Below are positions 37,097 to 48,477 of a stretch of DNA of 64,000 nt, piece after piece (within the stretch, counting starts at the first letter, position 1; the number at the start of each line of letters is the position of its first letter). The notes under the pieces are model-generated. The model searched no databases. It saw only the letters and a list, made by a program, of their open reading frames with translations, and was not told the DNA's origin. The DNA comes from Stropharia rugosoannulata (taxonomy: Eukaryota > Basidiomycota > Agaricomycetes > Agaricales > Strophariaceae): NCBI GenBank assembly GCA_028532985.1, contig JANCIK010000006.1:992001-1056000 (forward strand), written 5' to 3'. The position numbers were made by a program, and so were the translations under genes.

Positions 37097-39231
37097 ATGT
37101 TTGACCTCGCTCAAGCCGTCAGTACGCTGACTCCTGTCTCTGTGATCATACCATTATCTGTGACTGTCATTCTACTATTAATTGCCAAAAATTCGGACAT
37201 CAGTGGGAAACGTCCACCGCTACCACCAGGTCCTAAGCCTCGTTTTCTTCTTGGAAATGTCTTTGATATTCCCAGAGACAAACCGACGTCGTGCTACATG
37301 GAGTGGGAGAAACGGTACAACTGTGAGTTGTACTATACCGATAGCATGCTTCACTACATTTATTACTATGTCGTCCAGCGGATATGCTATACGTTACTGC
37401 CCTAGGGACTGAACTAATCATTGTCAACTCTCGGAAAGATGCAGAAGAGTTATGTGAAAAACGTGCACGTAACTACTCCGATCGTCCTGTTTTTCATGTC
37501 ACTCCCTTGTGAGTTCTGCATAAACATAAAGTGTATTCACTGAATTTTGCCTCGGATCAGAATGGGATGGGATACGAATATGGCATTTATGAGGTTAGGA
37601 GATTTGTGGCGGAGGCACCGTCGTGTAGCACAGCAACACTTTAGACAAGACGCCGTGGTCGACTATCAGCCTATCCAGCTGAATAAAGTGTACAGGATGT
37701 TGCGAGGGCTCTTAGATACCCCCGAACGTTTCCAATACCATAATAAGATGTGAGCCGCTTTTATACCATGCTCATTTAATTGAACTTTATATAAATATGA
37801 TAGGCTTTCCATGTCTATTCCAATGTCAATTATGTACGGGCACGATATAGAGTCATTGGATGACCCCTACATCGTGGCCGCTGAAGAGAATTCTACTGCC
37901 GCGCTGAAACTGATCCAACCTGGATACACACTAATTAACGTTTTCCCTGTATTACGGCACATACCTCCGTGGTTCCCATTTGCAACTTCGCAGAAGATGG
38001 CAAGCGACGCGAACAAGCTGTCGATTATGCTACGGGAAGATCCAGTGGCTACTGTAAAGCAACAACTTGTCAGAAGCAATTGAACTTTTTTCTCTCAGCC
38101 CATGCACTGACCTCCTCTCATTACGATTATAGAAAGACGGGACAGCAGCGCCGTCAGTACTTGCAAGGTATCTTGAAAAAGAAATTGGACACATAGAGAA
38201 TGAGGAGATTGTAGGAGGACTGGGCTTCACAGTATACAGCGGTACGAATGAAATAATTCGCATGTCACAATGTCACCTCACTCGGTCCACAATCAGGCGC
38301 ATCCGATGATACAACGATCTCGTCAACTTCGACGTTGTTTTTCTTGTTGGCCACTCACCCCCATGTTCAGAAAAAGGCTCAGGAAGAGATAGACACCGTT
38401 GTTGGCACAGACCGACTGCCGAACTTTCAAGATCGAGATTCTTTACCATACGTCGAGGCTATCTACCGGGAACTATTGCGGTGGAGGCCTCCTGTTATGC
38501 TGGGGGTTCCTCATCAAGCTACTGAAGAAGATGTTTATCGTGGATATTATATTCCTAAGGGTGTGTACCTAATAGCTTTTACGCCTCCAACAATAGACTC
38601 AGTAAAGCATGCAGGTGTCAATATAATGCCAAATATATGGTCGGTTCCCGTACGACAATGCCACTCGAAGCGCATTCGTTCACTTGTGTGATAGGGCAAT
38701 GACTCGAGACGAGAGCAAGTACTTCAAGCCATATGAGTTTATACCGGAACGTTTCTTCGATGCTGACGGAAAACTGAATGATGACAGTCGTGTGCTTGCC
38801 TATGGATTTGGACGGCGGTTAGCTATACTCTTTTAATTGCATTATTTGAAGTCATTGCTTACTGGTAAGCCTCCCTGACAGTATCTGCGTCGGAAAGCAC
38901 CTGGCAAGCACTTCTGTAAGTCGTACTTAGATCGGGTCAAACTGCTCAAAACTCCGGACTGACCACTTCGCAATCAGTTGTGGATCACAATTGTGTCTAT
39001 TCTGGCCACCTTCAATGTCACCAAGTGCAAAGATGAAAACGGGAAAGAGATTGAAGTCAAAGAGGAATGGGACGAAACTGGACTCATAACGTCTGTTTTA
39101 AGAGATTTCTTTTCCACTTTTAGCGCACTAAAACTTGACAACCCAGGCATTTAAAGCCGTATCAGTGCTCAATCCTACCTCGTTCCGAGGCAGCGAAGAG
39201 ATTGATTTTGGAAGCTAGAGTCGACGTGTAA
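37097..39231 (+). CDS. Cytochrome P450 monooxygenase (P450-B), paralogue of P450-A
   Basis: ER-anchored haem monooxygenase. ATG 37097 begins a membrane helix (VIIPLSVTVILLLIA) and the hinge PPLPPGPKPRFLLGNVFDIP. Spliced exons give DMLYVTALGTELIIVNSRKD, WRRHRRVAQQHF, NKM spliced to LSMSIPMSIMYGHDIESL, the I-helix YSGASDDTTIS, K-helix EAIYRELLR, GYYIPKG, ERFFDADGKLNDDSRVL and the haem loop FGRRICVGKHLA. The end is EARVDV then TAA 39229-39231. Exon junctions and whole motifs coincide with P450-A 30 kb upstream, so the pair arose by duplication. Substrate unknown. The nearest coding neighbours are the 72-aa ORF and the Ran-binding protein, so a role in the later cluster is only a guess. Confidence 0.93.
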
Positions 39232-39701
39232 GGAATCATTTCCTTTTCATCCTTTCCGGGAGTCTATCTACGGGTCAAGGATTCTCAAAGCACCATGCAC
39301 CCATTACATCATGTATTCACATAGTTAGTCGATAAATGGATTGTCAGAGTAGTGGTTTCTCTGTAACTTCAGATGGGCAGTATTGAATGGGGACGCGAGA
39401 AGAGTTACTACTGTGCTCCATTACGAATAATACACAGCATAAACTAAAGTTACATACGTCGGCGAGTCCTGCGCGACAGACGCAAAGAAGTAATAAAATA
39501 AAACATATTCAAAAAGATCTTATGGCACGTAGTAAGGTGGCGCCCGCCGATATCGATGATATGCCAATCTTCTTATAGCAGAAGACAGACTTTGATAACC
39601 AGAAGTTGAGGACTCGCTGCATCATCATGGATACCGGCTCACGTTACAGTAGACTTCTCGTCCACCGTCCACGTTAAAAGTGAAATCCCACAGCAGCGCC
39701 T

Positions 39702-42149
39702 CTAGGACTCTTGCGCCTTGGATGACGCTGAAGCGTTTATGGTCTCCACTAGGCTTTCTGCGAACTCTTGGAAGTCTTTCTTTGGGCATTTCTTGCCAGG
39801 CTACACAAAGCAAGATCAGGAATATAAGTGAAAAGCAGGTGGCTACAAGGGCAAGTACGTGCCTTAACCACATAAATAACGAGCTCATACTGAGGTGTGA
39901 CATTGGTGCCTTCAACAGAAGAACTAGGAGCATCGTCTCCTGCTTGTATGGGTTCCTTGACAATGAACCGAAGCACATGGTCCCCGTGCTCGCTTGTCAC
40001 GTATGTTGCGCGCACAGTTGGTTGTACGCGAACGTTCATGGAGACCTTCCAGAGTGGTTCACGTCGCACTACTGTTATTACGGTAAGCATACCGGGCGGC
40101 ATAGTCATATATTATTATGACTCACGTATACGTTCCTCCAACGTTCTTCTGTTTGCGAGCAGTTTGATATGTCCGGGAATGGGCTCTGAAAACGCGCGGT
40201 CACCACGCTTTACAAACAGCCGTATATTACGCTGCTCGAGCTCCACGTCCTCGTCTTCTTCGCCTGTCACAGCTGTCGGATATAACAGTCAGTCGTGCAC
40301 ACCGTGAATGAGCTTGAAGTAGGGGGAAATACGCACGCGTATACTTCTCCTCTGTATTCTCTACGGGAATGGGAGCCTCTAACAGTACGTGCCCCGCCGC
40401 TCGCTCGCGTGTCCTCCTCTCCTTCCTCAATTGCTTCTCACGGGCCTCCTGAGCACGTACTTCCGCCTCTTCGCGCTCCCGGCGTTCACGTGCTAGGCGC
40501 ACCTCTTCAGATTCGGGGTCTTTTCCGTCTTCACCTTTTTTCTCAGGGGCAAGTGCACTCTCAGACACAGTTTCCTGACTCAGAATAGATTTGGTCGTGC
40601 TCCCCGGCTTCAACTTCCAGACTGGAGTGACGCTAAACAAGTTCTTGTTATTGATAAAACCACCATGGTCGAACGCACCCGCCGCAGATGAAGCCGAAGA
40701 AGTAAAAGAAGATGACCCAAACACTGATGTCGAACCGAATGAGGAAGAGGTAAATGAGCTTCCCCGACCGAACGCAGGTGTGTAAGGCGATGACGATCCT
40801 GAAAAAGCGGCAAAAGGGTTTGGGGACATATTATTCGATAACGTTTGCGGCTTCGCTCCGATGGGAGTTGACGGTCTCGAGAGCGAGAAGGGTTTGGGAG
40901 TTGATGTAATGCCAAAGGCCGGGTGAGTCTACCCTTCATTGTCAGCCACTTCTATCGTCATAGACATGTAAAAACAAATACGCACAGGAAGCTTCGGGGC
41001 GTTATCAACGGATAAAGGGTTGGCATCACTTGCTTGGATGACGTGTACGGGAGTGAGGGTTGTAATGTCCTCCTCATTGGTGCTTTCCCGATTTTCATGC
41101 GGAGGAGTCGTCAGTTTTGATGGTTGAGAAACCTATACAACTATGATCAGTGACAGATAACATTATTAGCTCATATCGCGCCCACTTGGGGAGCGGCTAT
41201 TTCAGCCTGAAGCTCGCTCTCAAATTCGGGGATAGGGGAGGGAGACAATGGTGGCTCGGTTGCAGGTGTCGCAGCATTGGTCCCTGATACCGACAGTGGA
41301 GGGATAGAGATAGGAGTAGGGAAAACCTCTCCCACATCAATCACAGGCTGCAAAATAAATAAATTAGGTCACCTAAACGTACTGCTCGAATGTTTTTAAC
41401 CTTAACATCCTGATCTGCTAGTGGCACAACCACCGAGCTGGTCAGAGTGGGGAGACCTGTGGGCACCTGTACCTATACGAATTCATAAACCAATACACGC
41501 CGGACGAAGTTTCACATCTCAACTTACGTCTACGTCGGATGCTACTGAGTGCAACGATGGAGTCTTGCTGCGTTTGCGCGGGTAGATATTTGCAAGGTTC
41601 TGAATTATGTATTTCTCGTCAGTAAACGAAAACAGCAAATTCCAAAGCACATACATGAGGATATCCTAATGGCTCGCGCGCCTGCAATTATCATTCCATT
41701 AGCTGAAGGTGACGCTCGTTATATATCAGTCACTTACGCCGGGATCATCAAATCCATCGTGTGGTACCTTCCTCTTCAGTGATTCCCGCCGCCCATTGAT
41801 AGGTACATCAATCGTAGATATGGTGGCTTCATGGGCAGCAGGACTTTGCCTATTGACTGTGGCCCGGGCAGTTCCGTCATTCAAATCTGAGTGATCGATG
41901 TTCATCGCAGACTCGTTCATATTCATCTCCATCTCGGGCTCGGTAGCCTCCTGTTGTCTAATATATGGTCAAGGTTCATTCTAGCAGGGTAGTCGGGCGG
42001 AGAACATGGACATACCGAACCCTCGTAAGTGTAAGTGATGCAGGTGTAGAGCTAGCGCTGAGTCTACGTGTATATGCGTAGCCAACGGTAGCAGCGAAAG
42101 TCGCAATACCTGCGACAACGAAGTTGAAATCTGTGGCCGGAAATGGCAT
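39702..42149 (-). CDS. Ran-binding-domain protein, RanBP3/Yrb2- or Nup50-like
   Basis: RanBD proteins bind Ran-GTP and assist nuclear export or nuclear pore transport. ATG 42149 opens MPFPATDFNFVVAGIATF, a hydrophobic segment unusual for a nuclear cofactor. Then come a basic patch (PRKRSKT), a low-complexity Pro/Ser/Thr region and FG-type motifs (AFGRGSSF, SVFGSSSF). NLFSVTPVWKLKPGS and a long charged helix (about 40410-40530, rich in R and E) follow. The C-terminal RanBD reads PVTGEEDEDVELEQRNIRLF, REPLWKVSMNVRVQPTV, HVLRFIVKEP and KKDFQEFAESLVETIN, with TAG at 39702-39704. About ten exons. Which named paralogue it equals is uncertain. Confidence 0.85.
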
Positions 42150-43308
42150 ACGTGTGGTTCGGTTTAGCGTTGACCGTCACTGTCGCCTTCAGATTTAGAG
42201 ACAGATTTCTAGAGGAAGACTGGCGGTGAGGACGGTGAGGCTCAAGGGAGTTGCAATGGCGTCGATTTCTGTGCGTGGAAGGTGATGATGGGATAGGAGC
42301 AAGGTATACAGTTCAAGCTCCGGATTGATTGCAAAGCTTTCCTCCGCTGCGTTTGTAGACTTCCACGGGTCTGGAGATAAGCGCGTTGGAATGTTTTTCG
42401 AACAGTTTCTGCACGTCTAGAACATACCCGAGCTTTAGACCTGGAAAAACCACTTGTCCACTGTACTGAAGGTAAGAGCCTCGACAGTACGAGAGCGCAA
42501 AGAGCAAATAGCGAACGCGATGCGGACCATGGAGAAATGTAACGTAGTCATTTTGTGCAAGCATGTCATGTCCGCCTCGCTGCGAACACATGTTGGCTTT
42601 GCTCGGCCCGAACTCTGGAATAGGAAGGAGAGAAGACACGTGGGTACCTCGGGATCAGATTTCAAGTGATAATGTCATGCTTGCTGCCTGCAAGCAACTT
42701 GCAAGTGCGCCCAAGTCGGTTAGCTGAAAAGAGCATGAAGCACTGGCGTCATCGGAGCTGTCAAACGATAGTCTAGCAGTAGAGGCGTCTTTCTCCGAAG
42801 ATTATCAATGTCCCATAGGCGAGTTGCGCCGAATAAAATTTGGGGGTTACTTGGGGGATACCCTGATAAAAATACTTAAGTGGTATGACTTACTATATTA
42901 CATTGTAAACTCAGTGAATGTAGCTAGCGGTCTATAAAGCTCACAAAACCGGCCGACACGGCAGATAATAGCAGATAATTCAGTTCCCTGAAGCACCCTG
43001 TGAAAAAGAAATCGAATGTAAAGGTACCATAAACTATTAGGGATAGTCACAGGCCCATTAATGGCATTAGTACCTCGCTTGCATTGTGCCGAGCTCCGTT
43101 CCCACCTACTTCGACTTTTCTCTCTCCCGGTGGCTCTGTTTAAATTATCTCATATATTTAAATACATTGATTATTGAAGTGGCAACTATCACTGCAACTC
43201 GTATTATGCTTCAAAGGGGACCCCATTGCATAGAGATACGAGGCTCCAGCATCTACCGTAATGATTAAAGAGGCTACGGTATTTGGACTCTCCATGTCGG
43301 CAAGTGTA
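42150..43308. other. Spacer without recognised gene
   Basis: Between the start of the Ran-binding gene and the end of the hydrolase. A minus-strand frame at 42313-42639 (starting MSSLLPIPEFGPSK) is open but matches nothing I know and overlaps an open frame on the other strand. I leave it uncalled. Confidence 0.4.
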
Positions 43309-44517
43309 TCATATAGAAGATACAATGTATTTTAGCGTTTTGTCAGGGTCATCCCAATGCATCTGGAGGTATAGTTAGAAAGAAAAAAATGCGCATTAAC
43401 TTGGACGTACAAAATGATTTGACCCGGAAGAAATATGAAAATCAATATTGTCTTGTCCGAGCGACTTCAGCGAGTCTTTCATAGACCACAAGCCTGTTAT
43501 AGCAAATGAAGGGCTCCTATCTCCCACAATAAAGGCCTTCTTTATATGAGAAAACGGCCCCGACTGGGCGAGAGTTTCAAATGCCTTTTCGAACGTCGTT
43601 TTTAGTTGCGTGGATAGGAAGAAGAAAAGTAAAAGATCAAAAGAGGCTTCCTGACCGAATGCCAGAGTCTCTCTTTGCTCGTCCACACTCATATTGAAGA
43701 TTGATGGGGGCCTGTCAATGGATGGAAGAACATATGCAAGAGTGGTGAAATCGCCCTTAGAGTAGTCTCCATTGTCGAAGTAGGACGTAACCCACTGCCC
43801 AAACATAGGGAGGCGAAGACTTTCCGGAACCGAGGTATCTATGAGTGGAGCCCAGTTGTCCGGGGCATCTGGAAGTCCCATAATGCTTGGAGAGGTATCT
43901 ACATATTTCATGTTTCTGAGCATTTCCTAAAATCCAGTAATCAAAAATCGAGCGTACCGTACAGAATGAACGATCTTAGGTGAGCTGAGAACCGTGCTTG
44001 AACATCAGGAGGTAGTGTTGTGATGTACGCGAGTGCAGAGCAGGCAAACTGCGTCCCCAAAGACCACCCAAATAAGACGTTGCCGCCCCGCTCTCCGTCA
44101 CTTGAGCGGGGAGGAAGGTTGTAGGTCTGGGTAAATATATCTATGAAGGTCGCGAGCTCATGACCTCGTGCCTCCATGAAAGCCGCCTTATTATCTTCAG
44201 ACGTGTCGACGCCGGTCAGGATACGAATTTCAGCTTCGTTAAATGCAGTGGACCCTATGAATGGCCGACGATTAATGGATACAAATCTATAGCCACCAGA
44301 GAAGGCTTTGGCTTGAATTCGCTTAAAGACATCTATGACACAAACACTCAATTCAAACTCAGGATACAGCATCTCTAAATTATCACGTACTGGCGTTAAA
44401 ACACATCCCGTGGATGGCGAATATCGTGATGTAGTCATTACTTGCAGGTGCACCACTGTCAAGAAATCCGAGTTCCACACCTGGGCTAACCGTAAGCGTA
44501 CGGAAGGGACGAGACAT
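43309..44517 (-). CDS. Alpha/beta hydrolase-fold protein
   Basis: Serine hydrolases of this fold cleave esters, lactones, epoxides or related bonds. Exons 44391-44517, 43963-44332, 43411-43915 and 43309-43362 join to exactly 351 residues from ATG 44517 to TGA. The N-terminus MSRPFRTLTVSPGVELGF leads into IFAIHGM (oxyanion region), then the nucleophile elbow LFGWSLGTQFAC (Ser in G-W-S-L-G). AFIVGDRSPSF is near the expected acid position, and the terminal exon turns SNHF into a catalytic-His segment (HFMHWDDPDKT). It is separated from the terpenoid block by the MULE-like element. A tailoring role is inference from location. Confidence 0.82.
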
Positions 44518-44894
44518 CTGTATTAAAGGCGGCTTGTACGTAGATGGGAAGAAGTCACTTGGTCGTGATTCTCAGACAGGTTGATTCTCCGACAGGCTGC
44601 CCTTACGCCTTAAGTAGTATCTTCAGGCCGTCTGTAATAGCAAACAATCTCGTATACATGATTTCAATATCTATATTCACACGGTACGATAAGATCTATA
44701 CTAGCCGCGGGTTCTGACCGGCTGAATCCGTCAGAAATAATCAGACGAATCTAAGATGAGTCCAAGAAGAGTCTTCCATTATTTAGATTCGCTGCTGTGA
44801 GTGTTCTTAGTTGTCATTTCTCCCTGCAGTTCCCCTCGATATAGGACAACATTCAGTCTGTGTGAATTATATTTTTAGTGGTATGTGAAACGCT

Positions 44895-46410
44895 GGGCAG
44901 AGGGAAAAAGCAGTGAGGCGTGCGTGAGTGCGTGAGTGGTGCGTGAGCCACTTTCACGCATTGGCACTGATCCATCACGCACTTTCACGCACTTTGCACA
45001 GCCTCACGCACTTTCACACAGCCACACCACTGTTATGCATAATACCGGATACCTCACGCATCGTCACTTACTTGTTCGTTTACTACAATAGACTAGTCAT
45101 TAGTGCTTTAAGTTCGAGTACAGTTATCTCATAAGAAGCAAATCATATCGAGTTAATGTAATAATACATAGACAGATTGTATATAAGACAGAAATTCGGA
45201 TAATACACGACTCACGGTCAACTGTTTCAGCTCAGTTTTGGATACCGAATGATTTTTCTTGTGCTTTTGTGAAGTTGAAAATTTAACTTAATCAAACACC
45301 CATAAGGCTTTTAGACTTATATCATGTAGAATTACTATTTGTAACACATTGGAACTAATAGCATGAAAGATGTTAGGCTCGGAAACAAAAATATTTGGTG
45401 ACAATTGTATTGCCTATGGTTCTACATCAAAGATTTCTATGTGGATCATTTATCTCACTCACGTACTCACTGACGCACCTACTCGCTCTCACTCACTCAT
45501 TCTCACTTCCACTCACGCACCTTCACGCACCTTCACGCACTACTCACGCACCCTCACGCACCTTCACGCACCACTCACGCACCCTCACGCACCCCCACGC
45601 ACCACTCACGCACTTTCACTTTCACTCACGCACCTTCACTTTCACTCACGCATCTGTCACGCATCTTCACTTCCACTCACGCAACCCACGCTCTTCTCAC
45701 GTGTACTCACTCACCTTCATGCATTTGCTCATATACCATCACGCACCACTCACTCACTGCACGCCCTCGCTTTGTTCACACATTTTCGTGCACTCATTAT
45801 GTAGGATAATGAATACTTCTCTCATTATTTGAAAATTAAGCTCAAGTTCAATTGTCATAATTACAATTGAACAGCAACTATAGTAAAGCTTGAAGCTTGG
45901 GTGCGCTTTTTGCACCCGTATTTAAACAGAAACTTTCTCTTACTTCACTCACTTGCAAATATACGCAATTGGACTCAAAGTATGTTATCTCTCCTGTCAG
46001 GTATACGAGGTTCTAACCTGTTTCTCAAGACTTTATCCACCATTTTTACATGTACTTTTCCACAAATGAAGATACTCGACTCGCAGGCGTACCAGCTGTA
46101 AATGTACCGGACTTTCAACCATAATCTAACTGCATTCCGGTGTGCGACTCTTCTGGTATGTCTACACATAAAACCTATGTAAAATGTATGTCTAATGGTT
46201 GGGGGCCATAGGGACGGTCATTTACTACGTCTAAGTAACTGATGTTAGGAGCAAATCCCCTCCAGTGGCAGAAGTCGAACCCACCTTCCCGCATGGCTCA
46301 CGCACCTTCACGCATTCTCACGTACCATTCACGCACTTTCACGCATCACTCACGCATTCTCACGCACTCTCACGCACTCACGCACGACTCACTGCTTTTT
46401 TCCTGTGCCC
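44895..46410. mobile_element. MULE-like element with 9-bp target duplication
   Basis: The left end GGGCAGAGGGAAAAAGCAGT matches the right end read inward, GGGCACAGGAAAAAAGCAGT; both continue into GTGCGTGAG repeats. The nonamer TGAAACGCT flanks it exactly on both sides (44886-44894 and 46411-46419). Nine-base duplications are typical of Mutator-like elements. The 1516-bp body has no transposase; it holds CTCACGCA-type repeats that face inward from both ends and a long array at 45455-45785. A single end of the same family lies at 2630. Confidence 0.78.
45455..45785. repeat. CTCACGCACC/TTCACGCACT minisatellite
   Basis: Irregular tandem units of about 8-12 nt built on TCACGCAC fill this stretch, inside the MULE-like element. 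Shorter arrays of the same unit occur at 44918-45030 and 46300-46395. Overlapping frames that read Ser/His/Thr-rich protein are by-products of the repeat. Confidence 0.9.
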
Positions 46411-46584
46411 TGAAACGCTCTATAGTAGGCCTCAAACTTAAATATCACTTGACTTGACATTATTTTAACCCTGCCTTTTCCTTTGAAGAAAGATCAGACA
46501 TATGTCCATGATGCATAATTGTAATAGGCCCTAAGGAAACAGATAAAGCTAAGAAAGGGTCCCTTTAGCTTAGCGTAAACCGTG

Positions 46585-47844
46585 ATGGATTCGCAGCAGA
46601 CCATCGGCATTTTCCACCAGTCAACCCATACAGATTATATCCTGAAGGTGCGTATGACTGGCTAAGCCTAGACATACGATTTATTTCTATGTGATTCTCA
46701 GGATTATAATGTGGATGGATCCGAATGGGAGCGGTATTTCCATACTTATTAGTTGTGCATGCAATTCCCGACGGCCATTTGTAGGCTAGATGAACTTCAC
46801 CATGGATTTGAGCAGTACATCGGTGGACTAACGTTTGCTCCGATTAGCCCATCACCGACACACATTCTGGACATTGGGTAAGTTGTGTCATACTTTGGAG
46901 GAAACAGAATATTTACATCGGGACATACTTATAGAGCTGGCTCTGGTGCATGGTATGCTTATATCTCAAAACGTTCATAATATACATTAAACAACGATTA
47001 CGCAAAGGGCAATTCAAGCCGCGCTGATGTATCCAAATGCAGAAGTTACGGCTGCAGATATTTCCGCCCTGCCACAGAGGTAATCAGAGTCATCCTGGAG
47101 CCTATACAATATTTTATGTACTGCTTGTCTAGGTGGTTCCCACCCAATGTGAAGTATCAACACTGTGATATTCGACAACCCTTACCATTTGAAGTAGACA
47201 CATTTGACGTGGTGCACATGCGTTCTCTGTTATATCACGTACGTTAAGCAGTTGTGCAATGGTTGACTTTGCTCATATGTTTTAAAGTTACCACTGTGTG
47301 ACATACCCACAATAATTGAAAGGGTGTCAAGCATACTTGCTCCTGGAGGATGGCTTATAGTTGAGGACTACGGGAAACATGTAGGCCACGAAATGAGTCG
47401 GGGCCCTGCTCAATCAACCGTCAATGCCAAGTTTATGGACATGATGAAGGAAAAGGGCCTGGACGTTCTTATCGGGGAGCATTTAGGGAACATAATCCAA
47501 TCCTCGGCTAAGTTCACTGAGATCAACATCAAGAAAGTGGAGCTTGAGCTTTCGTATGGCCGGTCTACTCACGGTGGTAGGTCTAATAATTTTATATCAG
47601 GGATCTTCCACGAAGTTCATTACCAACTTCAATAGATACAGATACAGGATATATGGCATTTTCCAGAGCTCTCCTACGCACTCTTGAAAGAATAGGCTCT
47701 CAGATGACACTTGGAGAAGCGTATCGAGGAGCAGGTATAACGGAAGATTTACAAGAGAAGTGGTTAGAAGAACGAGCTGATCCGACATTTCGCACTTGGC
47801 ATGACGTTTGGTTCACATGGTCAAAAAAGAGGTTTATTGTGTAA
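46585..47844 (+). CDS. SAM-dependent methyltransferase (class I)
   Basis: Transfers a methyl group from S-adenosylmethionine, typically to O, N or C of a small molecule. Eight exons (46585-46647, 46702-46733, 46785-46877, 46935-46952, 47008-47079, 47133-47238, 47288-47576, 47636-47844) close in frame at 293 residues, with ATG 46585 and TAA. After LDELHHGFEQYIGGLTFA, motif I is ILDIGAGSGAWAIQAA and the acidic loop VTAADIS. Motif post-I reads YQHCDIRQPLPFEVDTFDVV and is followed by LAPGGWLIVEDYG. The C-terminus has TWHDVWFTWSKKRF. This matches the small-molecule methyltransferases common in fungal secondary-metabolite clusters. The substrate is unknown; placement beside three P450s and a terpene cyclase suggests an oxidised terpenoid. 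Confidence 0.9.
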
Positions 47845-48477
47845 GGACTGGTGTGAAGTGACACGAAGTTGGAATTCGGAAGCCAATCTCGTGTGGGTTG
47901 GGGAGGAATATATATGTAATTGATCAGCCATAGTATGTAATGATTTATTTGTCTAGTACTAGTATGGTCACTACGACATGATTGATGGCCCATACTAGGC
48001 GTGTGAACATATCATGTAAGTGCCGGGGTACTCGCCTAGTCACTACTATACCTTTCATTTAGTATCAAGTAGCTCAGGCATCCAATTGTTCAATATTAAG
48101 CACAGGTTGTAAAAATAGGTACTCTTAAAGTGTATGTACGCAAGGATACCCGGTGTCTGAGTCTACCAAGCAAAAAAGGATGGCGTAAGCTTCAGTGTGT
48201 GTTTCAAGGCCGCCACTGCTCGACAGTCTTGTGCCATAATATCTTACATAGGCTGACATAAAAACTGAAAGCGATACGATTAGAGACACCAGTCGGAGAG
48301 ATCTGCAGAGCAATCATGCCAAAATACTATACAGAAAGAAGAGCAAGGGTAACCACATCTGTCCGGGTCGAGTAACGTTTGCCTCAGACACAGGTAGGGC
48401 TTGCTAATGCATCAGAGTCTATTTTCTCCCTGAGTTTTATATGGCAGCGGAATGGTTTGGGATGCCTAATATATGAG
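47845..48477. other. Convergent spacer between methyltransferase and P450-C
   Basis: Shared 3' flank. No gene seen. Confidence 0.5.

Noticed and set aside
42313..42665. Minus-strand frame of 108 residues upstream of the Ran-binding gene
   Set aside because: It is open but overlaps a comparable plus-strand frame and has no recognisable domain or supporting splice context.
45455..45785. CRISPR-like array
   Set aside because: Units are short (8-12 nt), irregular and without unique spacers, and the genome is eukaryotic; it is a minisatellite.
45370..45832. Two 144-145 residue overlapping frames rich in Thr, His and Ser
   Set aside because: They are translations of the CTCACGCA minisatellite in two frames; neither has any other protein character.
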